Shown piece by piece: positions 44,005-52,710 of a stretch of 64,000 bases of DNA. Numbering within the stretch: position 1 is the first letter of the stretch; each line of letters begins with the position of its first letter. Below the pieces are notes generated by a model. That model saw only the letters and a program-made list of their open reading frames with translations, did not search any database and was not told the origin of the DNA. The stretch is from the NCBI GenBank assembly GCA_003013855.2, contig PVNU02000868.1, forward strand, positions 4,334,501 to 4,398,500, given 5' to 3'. Origin of the DNA: Liriodendron chinense. Lineage: Eukaryota > Streptophyta > Magnoliopsida > Magnoliales > Magnoliaceae. The translations under genes were made by a program, and so were the position numbers.

Positions 44005-45132
44005 AGCATTTTGCTAGTCCCGAGCAAAACATGCGTGAAGCTAATCCCATTCTTCAAAACTCAACTCTCTTTCAGAAACCCTTCTTCTATACGTTCCAAG
44101 ACATACAAGCGTAAGATTCAGAATTATTAGGCGACAGGGGCTGAAACCGTAAGCTCTTAAAACATAATAAGCATTCATATGAAATTCCCGCTGATTGGTT
44201 GATAAATAGAAAAATTTGAACAAATTCACCCTAGTGTGGATAGTGAAAAATTCATCTCATGAGTTTCTAGGATTATCTTCTTCATAGATCAATCAGACTT
44301 ATAGATCTCAAGGTATATAGAGCCACATCAATCCAATGACAGGAATTTGCCTTACCGTCCTTCCGACGACTTTCACACTACGTCCCATTTCCGGCTTTGG
44401 TTACAGGTAGACCATCCCCCGGTTGGTAGTAGGTAGCCCTAATCGGAATTTTCCACCATTTTTCCATCATTCCCAATTTCATCCTTCCTTTTCCTTTTTT
44501 TTTTAAAATTTAGATAGGATTTTTAGAAATCCATATCCAGCATTGTTTTCCCATAGACAAGGATGGACAAAGTACCCCGGCCTGATTTCTCAATACCTTA
44601 ATTCAAAGTCTAGCTAATCCATAAATCACATAGTCCCTTCAACCTATGAAAATCGTGTAATGTGAACTAGGTGTAAAAGTGTTCAGATTTTCTATCAATC
44701 ACAGAAATAGGGGAATTCACATATAAAACCATTATGCTATGAGAGATTCCAGACATACAGCCCCATACACTTCATATCTCCTCCTCTTATGCTCATATCA
44801 TCTGGAATGCATAGAACCGATGTTTTCCAAAAGAGTTTCGAATTTTTGAAAAATCGAAAAATTTCCACATAATTACTTGAAATGTTGCAAAACGCTGGAT
44901 TCATCCAAGTGATCCTACACCCCCCAACCAAATCTTGCATTGTCCTCAATGTAAAAGATGTGCAATGAGCAAAACATGAGAGCAATTTGAAAAAGAAAAG
45001 TGAGTGAGGAGTGATAGTACCTGAGAGAGTGAAAATTGAAATTCCTCCTCCTTCTAATAAACCTAAGCAAAAGTAAACCAAAGCAACAAAATCCTAATCC
45101 TAACTACTCTATACCTCCGTCAGACTAGGAGA
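44005..45132 (-). other. Element B 3' noncoding region
   Basis: It holds the block at about 44345-44445 (gccttaccgtccttccgacg ... cggttggtagtaggtagc) and the internal PPT-like block 44918-44951, both shared with A and C. An open frame at 44737-45081 has no motif and overlaps the conserved noncoding block, so I do not call it a gene. Confidence 0.7.
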
Positions 45133-46592
45133 TCAATCATCCTGATACATAGGATCATTCAGGGGTATGGACATACCTTCCGAAGGAAATTTCTCAAAGA
45201 ACGGCTTTAATCGCTGCCCATTTGCCTTAAAAATGTTGTCATTCCTCGGATTCAATAGCTCGACAGTCCCATATGGATAGACAGTTTGCACAATGTAGGG
45301 ACCGGTCCATCGAGATCTCAATTTTCCCGAAAATAGATGTAAGCGAGAATTATACATGAGGACTTTTTTATTGATCGTGAATGTCTTGCGAAGAATATTC
45401 TTATCATGGAATATCTTCGTCTTGTCCTTGTAAATTCTCGCATTCTCATAAGCTTCATTCCGGATTTCTGCAAGTTCATTCAATTGTAGTTTGCATAACG
45501 AGCTTGCCTTGTCAGAATTGAAATTCATCTTCTTAATAGCCCAATATGCCCTATGTTCCAACTCCACAGGTAAGTGACAAGCCTTCCCATAGACAAGTCT
45601 ATAGGGAGACATTCCAATAGGGGTTTTGAAAGCAGTACGGTAAGCCCAAAGCGCATCGGTAAGCCGAAGCGACCAATCCTTGCGATCGGGGTTCACTGTT
45701 TTCTCTAAAATGTGTTTAATCTCCCTATTGGATATCTCAGCTTGTCCACTAGTTTGTGGGTGTAGGGAGGGCTCACTTTGTGTGTTATGCCATATTTCTT
45801 CATTAAGGTTTCAAATGGGCGATTGCAAAAGTGAGACCCTCCATCACTTATGATGACTCGAGGCGTTCCAAACCAGGAAAGAATATTTTCTTTTAAAAAT
45901 CAAATGACCGTTTTATGGTCATTATTCTGGCAAGGGATGGCCTCGACCCATTTGGAAACATAATCAACGGCAAGCAAGATGTATAAGTTTCTAAAAGAAG
46001 ATGGGAATGGGCCCATGAAATCGATGCCCCAACAATAAAAAATTTCGATTATTAAGATGGGATTGAGTCGCATCATATTTCTACGGGAGATTCCTCCTAA
46101 TTTCTGACAAGGATCACATGCTTTGCAAAACTCATGTGTATCTTTGAACATGGTGGGCCAATAAAACCGACATTGCAGAATTTTCGCTGTGGTCTTTTTA
46201 GCCGAAAAGTGGCCACCACATGCCTGAGAATGACAGAAGGAGATGATACTTTGTTGTTCCTCATCTGGCACACATCTCCTTATGATTTGATCGGGACAAT
46301 ACTTGAATAAGTATGGGTCGTCCCATAGGAATTTCCGCACCTTTGTGAAGAATTTATCCTTATCTTGCTTTTTCCAATATGTAGGAATTGTACCTGTAGC
46401 AAGATAGTTAGCAATGTCCGCATACCATGGCAATTGGGAAAGAGCAAAAAGTTGTTCATCAGGGAACATGTCATTGATTGCAGTCATTTCAGGGGAATCA
46501 GTGAGGACAAGTCGAGAGAGGTGGTCAGCTACTACATTCTTTACTCCTTTCTTATCACGTATTTCTATGTCGAATTCCTGGAGTAGAAGGAT
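45133..46592 (-). pseudogene. Element B integrase, one frameshift
   Basis: This follows RNase H in the same phase after a single TAG at 46593-46595. The N-terminal region has WDDPYLFKYCPDQIIRR, then a zinc finger of the HHCC type (FCHSQACGGHFSAKKT ... CKACDPCQKLG, about 46060-46230). The catalytic core starts GIDFMGPFPSS (first Asp, about 46020). A stop at 45900 is followed by ISDGGSHF (second Asp) before the frameshift. The frame at 45133-45696 resumes with the core end (RLTDALWAYRTAFKTPIGMSPYRLVYG) and a C-terminal barrel-like domain (SGKLRSRWTGPYIVQTVYPYG). It would insert the cDNA into the chromosome. Overall length fits Athila integrase. Confidence 0.9.
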
Positions 46593-49244
46593 CTATCTTA
46601 ACAACCGTGGTTTAGCATCTTTCTTAGAAAGAAGATACTTAAGCGCGGCATGGTCAGTGAATATAATGATCTTGGATCCAATCAAGTAGGACCTAAACTT
46701 GTCCAAGGCAAAAACTACGGCTAAAAGTTCTTTTTCAGTAGTGGTGTAGTTTGCTTGGGCTGAGTTTAGGGTTCTACTTGCATAGTAGATGACACATGGC
46801 TTTTTCTCTTTTCTTTGACCTAACACAGCCCCAATAGCATAGTCACTAGCATCACACATAATCTCAAAAGGAATGCTCCAATCAGGTGGTTGCATTATGG
46901 GAGCACATGTCAACATACCTTTAAGGGTGGTAAAGGCCTTTTGACATTCTTCATTCCACTCGAATGAATTTTCTTTTTGAAGTAGGTTGCATAAAGGGCG
47001 AGAGAGTGAACTGAAGTCCTTTATGAACCTTCTGTAAAATCCTGCGTGTCCTAAAAAGGACCGTACATCTCGTATGCTTTTGGGTGGTGAAAGGTTAGAG
47101 ATAAGATCAATTTTCGCTTTGTCCACCTCGATTCCATTTTGTGAAACGATGTGTCCAAGTACAATTCCCTTTTGAACCATGAAGTGACACTTCTCCCAAT
47201 TGAGCACAAGGTTCTTCTCTTCACATCTTTTCAGCACAGACTTCAAGTGCTCAAGGCACTCATCAAAGCTACAACCAAATACGGAAAAATCATCCATGAA
47301 GACTTCGAGAATGGTCCCCACCATGTCAGAAAAGATACTCATCATACAACGCTGAAAGGTGGCAGGGGCATTACATAGTCCAAATGGCATCCGTCGGTAG
47401 GCGAAAGTGCCGAATGGACATGTGAATGTAGTCTTTTCTTGGTCTTCACGGGCAATTTCTATTTGGTTGTACCCTGAATAGCCATCAAGGAAGCAAAAGT
47501 GGGAATGACCAGCCAACCGTTCTAGAATTTGATCAACAAATGGTAGGGGGAAGTGGTCTTTCCTCGTGACAGTGTTTAGCTTCCTGTAGTCAATGCACAT
47601 TCTCCAACCGGTAGTGACTCTAGTTGGCACGAGTTCATTATTAGCATTGGCTACGATGGTTATCCCGGATTTCTTAGGCACCACTTGAGTTGGGCTCACC
47701 CATTGGCTATCGGATATTGGATAAATGATACCTACATCCAATAGTTTCACCACTTCGGCCTTAACCACATCCTTCATGTTTGGATTTAGTCGTCTTTGTG
47801 GTTGCCGAGATGTCTTTGCATTCTCCTCAAGGTGCATGCGATGAGTACAAATCAGTGGGTCTATGCCTTTGAGATCCACAATTGACCATCCAATGGCACT
47901 TTTGTGCTCTAATAGAGTGGCTATTAGCCTACTCTCTTGTTCCTCATCCAAGTGGGAAGAAATCACCACTGGATATGTCTCATCTCGACCTAAATAAACA
48001 TATTTCATCTCACTTGGTAATGGTTTTAGGTCGAGTGTTGGTGCCTTGATGTTGGATGGGAGGGCCTTGTTCTCGTTTACAGGCAAAGGCTCAAATAGGG
48101 CCCTCCATCTTTTATTATCAAGCACTGGCATCATCTCTAGTATGGCATCCATCTCTTGTATTGTGTCATCATTTGTCTCATGAGAATGGGCCACACATGC
48201 CTCCAAAGGGTCGAAAAATAGTGATAAGGGGACTGTATCCTCCACGAATGATTCGATCATGTTTAATTCGTGGACATCATCATCAACTTCCCGTGGTTGT
48301 TTGCATAAATCAAATATGTTAAGCTCAAGGGTCATATTTCCAAAGGACATTTGTACAAGTCCGTTTCTACAATTGATAATGGCATTTGAGGTAGCTAGAA
48401 ACAGTCGTCCAAGTATGACGGGAATTTGAGCATCGGTGCCAATCACGGGATGTGTGTCCAAGACAATAAAGTCTACTGGGTAGTAGAATTTATCAACTTG
48501 GACTAGAACATCCTCTATCATTCCTCTCGGTATACGGATGGATCTATCAGCAAGTTGGAGTGTGGTTTTGGTCAGTTTTAATTCACCTAACCCAAGTTGC
48601 TCGTAGACTGAGTATGGAATGAGATTTACACTTGCCCCCAAGTCGAGTAGGGCTTGTTTAATCCGGTAGTCTCCTATGATGCATGAGATGGTTGGACTAC
48701 CCGGATCCTTGTATTTTTGGGGCACCTCTTGTTTGATGATGGCGCTCAAGTTCTCGATCAAAAGTACTTTGTTGTGAACATTGTGTTTCCTTTTGACTGT
48801 ACACAACTCCTTTAGAAATTTGGCATACGATGGTATTTGTTTTATTGCATCTAACAACGGGATGTTGATCTTCACCTGCTTGAAAACTTCTAAAATCTCC
48901 AGATTTTTATCTAAAGGTTTAGGTGAAATCAACCTTTGTGGAAATGGGGCAACCGGCTTGTATTGTCTTTTCGGTTCTTTCTCTTGTGGAATATTGTTTG
49001 GGCTATCATCCTCTTTGGAAATTTCTGGATCCTTAGGCTTTGGGGCCTTCACCAGTTTAGATTTGTCAATTTCTTTCCCACTTCTCAAAGTGGTGATAGC
49101 TTGGACATGTTCCGTATGGTGGGAGGATGAGCTTGCATCTTGTATCTCATACTGGGTCCTTGGGTTAGGAAGAGGTTGGGCAGGAAGTGTGCCCTTCTCT
49201 CTAACATTAAGGTGAGATTCAACTCTAACCAGAGATGTTTTCAA
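46593..49244 (-). pseudogene. Element B protease - reverse transcriptase - RNase H
   Basis: An 883-codon uninterrupted stretch, the longest in the window. The protease lies around residues 185-300 with active site LLDLGASVNLIPYSVY (D-L-G at 201-203) and IPVILGRLFLATSNAI (274-289). RT spans about 490-720: VVPKKSGIT, GWRMCIDYRKLNTVTRKDHFPLP, FLDGYSGYNQI, RRMPFGLCNAPATFQRCM and catalytic FMDD (649-652). The RT-connection is FLGHAGFYRRFIKDFSSLSRPL. RNase H begins at EIMCDASDYAIGAVLG (about 795) and ends in FTDHAALKYLL. It is the C-terminal part of the Gag-Pol polyprotein, in the same phase as gag, from which a ~270-base stretch with stops separates it. I label it a pseudogene because gag, integrase and this linker contain stops. 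Confidence 0.95.
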
Positions 49245-49517
49245 TTCATTGATGGCTTGAGTTGAATTTTAATTGAATTTCAATTGCTCTTGCATGAACC
49301 CATCTATTTTTAGAGAATTTGTCTTGTTATACTCAGCTTGGACTGATACGAATGCACCCAACATCTCCTCTAGTGATACTTTTGGAGTGTTGCTTGCATT
49401 TGTAGTGGGTCCATTCCTCCAACTGAAGTTGGGATGGTTCTTCCAATTAGGATTAAACGTGTTTGAGTTTGGAGCACCAAATTACTGTTGATAACTGTTT
49501 ATGGCATTTGTTTGTTC
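49245..49517 (-). pseudogene. Element B gag C-terminal linker, stops
   Basis: It is in phase with gag and pol but carries at least two stops, including a TAA after a CAA in the 'caacagtaatttgg' region. It corresponds to the Pro/Gln/Asn-rich linker of A at 12650-12950. Confidence 0.6.
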
Positions 49518-50579
49518 TTATAAGATGCCTTGAACTGCTGAAATTGTGGGGCAATCTTGTGTTGTATGTTGATTTCCAGCACAAATTCCACAAACAGTTT
49601 CAACATCAGTGGAGTTAATCGTTTCACTTTTCCTTAATTCCATGGCTTCGACCTTTCTTGTGAGGCTAGCCAACCGTGCACTTATGCTATCTTCTTCTGA
49701 TAAGATATACATTCCCCCCTTTTCCTTTTGTTGGCCAGTCTTGGAATTAGTTGGTTTCGATGTATCCCAAGCCTGTGCATTCTCAGCCAATTCTTCCAAA
49801 TAATCCCATGCTTCATCAGCTTCCTTATTCATGAACTCCCCGTTACACATCATTTCTACAAATTGGCGCATGGGTGAAGTCAGTCCTTCATAGAAAAAGC
49901 TTATAACCCGCCAAATTTCATAGCCATGATGTGGGCATGCATTTAATAACTCCTTAAACCTCTCCCAACATTGGAAGAAGGTTTCATCTTCCTTTTGGGC
50001 AAAGTTCATGATAAGGCGCTTCAACATGTTCGTTTTGTGAGTAGGGAAGAATTTTTTTATGAATTCTCTGTGCATATCAGTCCATGCACCAATTGATCTT
50101 GGCCTCAATGCATAAAGCCAACCCTTGGCTTTATCTTTAAGAGTGAAAGGGAAGAATTTGAGTCTTACTACATCTTCAGTTACATTTGCAAAGTGCATGG
50201 TGGTGATTACCTCATCAAATTCCTTAAGGTGTTGATAGGCACTTTCACTGTCTAATCCATGGAATTTAGGGAGAAGTTGGATCACTCCCGGTTTCAAATC
50301 CACATTCCCTGCATTTTGTAGAAAAACTATGCATGAGGGAGTGCTTGCTCTTGTGGGTTGTAAGAAATCATGTAAAGTCCTAGGTCGGGGAACATTCTCA
50401 ACTACATTCTCCCCTGTTTCAGTTTGGTTTTGGCCCGGATTAGGTTGATTTGCAGCCATATTTTCAGACAAAATTGGAGAGTTTAGATGTCTCCTAGCAC
50501 GTGGTTCTCTGTCAATTCCTTCTACTATCCCCCCTTCACTTATGAGTCGGTTATTGGGATCTCGAGCCCAATGTGGCAT
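49518..50579 (-). pseudogene. Element B gag
   Basis: The start is chosen at ATG 50577-50579 (MPHWARDPNNRLISEGG), because element A shows the same N-terminal motif. An upstream extension to 50603 is hydrophobic and unlikely. The capsid core is LKPGVIQLLPKFHGLDSES, LKFFPFTLKDKAKGWLYALRP, WTDMHREFIKKFFPTHKTN, FFQCWERFKELLNACPHHG and FYEGLTSPMRQFVEMMCNGEF. The C-terminal CGICAGNQHTTQDCP is a reduced zinc-knuckle-like segment. It is a Retrotrans_gag protein of the Athila type and ends at a stop at 49518, after which the same phase continues toward the protease. Confidence 0.92.
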
Positions 50580-51123
50580 GCAAAACCAAAAAATAAGAAA
50601 CAAAGAGAAAGAAGAATTCTTCCTCCCTTTCTTTACTTTTCTCTAAGACCGAAGCACAAGGTGTCTTGCAATGGCTAAGCCAGAAGCAAGGATAGAGACC
50701 GATTTCTCCTGGTCAATAGGGGTTCAGAGAACTCCCCACCCACTCTTTGAATCTTTTGAGAAAAAGTGCAGAAAAAGGAGAAAGAGGAGTAGAGGTGAGA
50801 AAAGAAATCTCTGAGCACAAGGTGATCCAAGACGGCAAAGCCGACCAATAGGAATCCAGGTGGCAAAAAGGCCGACCTTTCAGAGATCCAAAAGGAATCT
50901 CCACCCACTCTACAAGAGATGAATTGATAGGAATGAATAGGAGAAGGAGAAGAGTAAGGTTTAGAAAGATAGAACCTGATTCGGCACTTGAAATCCTTGT
51001 ATCTTCTTCAGCTTCCTAGAAATCCCTGAAAAGAAAAATCAAATAAACAAACTAAGTTAGTCCTAAAGTCCTAAAAATCCTAAATAGATACTAATTTCAT
51101 AAATTTGTGAAAAACCGTCAAAG
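50580..51123 (-). other. Element B leader between PBS and gag
   Basis: This is a ~540-bp leader without motifs. Similar phrases at 50650-50720 and 50815-50900 ('agcacaaggtg', 'ggcaaagccgacc'/'ggctaagccagaag', 'caataggggttcagag') suggest an internal duplication. Packaging signals would be expected here, but none is demonstrable by eye. Confidence 0.4.
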
Positions 51124-51141
51124 TCCCCGGCAGCGGCGCCA
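51124..51141 (-). other. Primer binding site, tRNA-Asp (element B)
   Basis: Plus strand tccccggcagcggcgcca, one change from the exact complement of TGGCGCCGTTGCCGGGGA. Confidence 0.9.
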
Positions 51142-51147
51142 AAAACT

Positions 51148-52710
51148 TGTTCGCTTCCCCAAGTGTAGGGTTGCGATGTAGTAATAAACTCGGTAAGACC
51201 GAGGTCGATCCACAGGGACTTATGGAGGATTTCACAAACACATCCAAAAGTGTTTATTAAAAGCTAATAATCAGATTTTGAATAAAATTGATGTGAATAA
51301 TAGTTTTAAACTAATTTGAATGTAGACAATTATAAAAAGGCACTAGGGGTTCAAGGATCCACTTGTAGCAATCCTTGATGTTCAATCCGCTGTGGTTTCT
51401 CATTCTCTCAACTAGAATCGACATTAACGTCTATCTAGTAGGACGATAGAGCTGTTAAACCAAACAATCTGTATTATGTAAGTTCGATGCATAAGATTCA
51501 CTCAATGTAGGCTGAGCTGAGCATGCTCAATTGCATAGGTCATTCCCCTTTCCAAACAGTCCAATTCATAATCATAACCATCCTCAAGTCCTGTCACAAG
51601 ACAAGGCTAGATCATGATTTGAACTAGATTCAAATCACATGCACGGTCCCTTACATAACCCAAAAAATCAGAAAAATAGAACTTTGGTAGGAAGTCCCTT
51701 CATGAAGATCATAGTCTTAGAACGCACTCCGATTCCTTGGATCATACAGGTCTAGACTGATACAAACCAAATAAGGAATTAAGTAATTGTCCCAAACATC
51801 CATGAGTCATCATAAGACTAAGAAAAACTACTTAAAAACTTGTATAAACTTCAAACCATAGTCCATAATCATGAATTCCATACTTAAAACCAACTAGCTA
51901 CGAATTGAAACATCTTGGATCCACTACAAGCTTCACCTCTTAGCCCTAGCTAAGAGGTTTAGCTGCTCATGATCCAAGGAAACATGAAACAACTAAAAAG
52001 TTCATAAAAACAGCAAAACAAACTAGAGGGAGTTGTGGAACTCCGAGATTCACTTCCGCCGCCTCTAAGCTTGCTTCAACCCTTCTTAGATTCCATAGGA
52101 ACGATCCCTAGGTGTCCTTTTATAGACTGGAGGCTCCGCAACTTCAGAAGAATCGAGAAACTGCGTAAGAGTTACGCAGTGCGCAGAAGAAATCGGGCCA
52201 GGAATAGAAGTTCTGATTTTTCACATTGGCCGACCGGTCTGGACCGGTCGGACTGGGCTGGCCGACCGGTCACGACTGGTCTGGCCCTCTTCTGGCAGTA
52301 GTCCAGCAACCATGCTCGACCGGTCAAGACCGGTCGAGCTTATTCAACAATGTTCCAGCAGGTATGGCCGACCGGTCAAGACCGGTCGGTCATCTTCATT
52401 AAAGCTCCAGCGTGCATGGCTGACCGGTCTGGACCAGTCAGGCTCCCTTGGCCGACTGGTCGGCTTCTGTTGCTTCTTCTTTTCTTCCTTTCTTTCTTCT
52501 ACTCTCTTCTTTCTTTGCTTCTTTCTTCCTTCGGCCCACCTTGGGTCTTCATACAAGGATCTAAATAAGTTCTTTTCATCTTCAATTAGGCGGAGTCCAC
52601 TCTCAAACCTGCAATCACAAAACATGCATTAGATTATTCTATAAACCATGCAAACCTCGCACAATGAGTGATGAATTGGGGTTAGAATATGCACAGTTAA
52701 GAGCTCAACA
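51148..52710 (-). mobile_element. Element B 5' LTR
   Basis: Plus strand TGTTCGCTTCCCC ... aagagctcaaca. Hairpin at 51189-51203, TATA box (minus) at 52117-52124, palindrome array at 52228-52470. It has lost one half-unit (about 10 bp) of the last palindrome relative to the other LTR. Confidence 0.95.
52228..52470 (-). repeat. GACCGGTC palindrome array, element B 5' LTR
   Basis: The same six-unit array as the 3' LTR with independent C-to-T/G-to-A changes. The last unit is reduced to gccgactggtcgg. Confidence 0.9.

Larger units (their letters stand above)
42420..52710 (-). mobile_element. Element B: complete autonomous-type Athila Ty3/Gypsy retrotransposon
   Basis: 10.3 kb with TTAAT duplications (42415-42419 and 52711-52715), LTRs 42420-43992 and 51148-52710, a tRNA-Asp-type PBS (51124-51141) and a PPT (43993-44004). 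The order on the minus strand is gag, protease, RT, RNase H, integrase, then a ~1.1-kb noncoding 3' part. RT motifs (FMDD, WRMCIDYRKLN) and the PBS place it in the Athila lineage. Only a few stops and one frameshift break the polyprotein. About 30 differences noticed by eye between the LTRs indicate a fairly young copy. Confidence 0.95.

Noticed and set aside
44737..45081. 114-codon minus-strand frame in element B
   Set aside because: It overlaps the conserved internal polypurine block. Counterparts in A and C are not open, so it is more likely noncoding.
48056..49215. Plus-strand frames antisense to element B pol
   Set aside because: Shadows of the 883-codon minus-strand frame.
8195..52470. 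GACCGGTC arrays as a CRISPR array
   Set aside because: Repeats are palindromic pairs without uniform unique spacers, they lie inside LTRs with target duplications, and the window is plant-like eukaryotic DNA with no cas genes.
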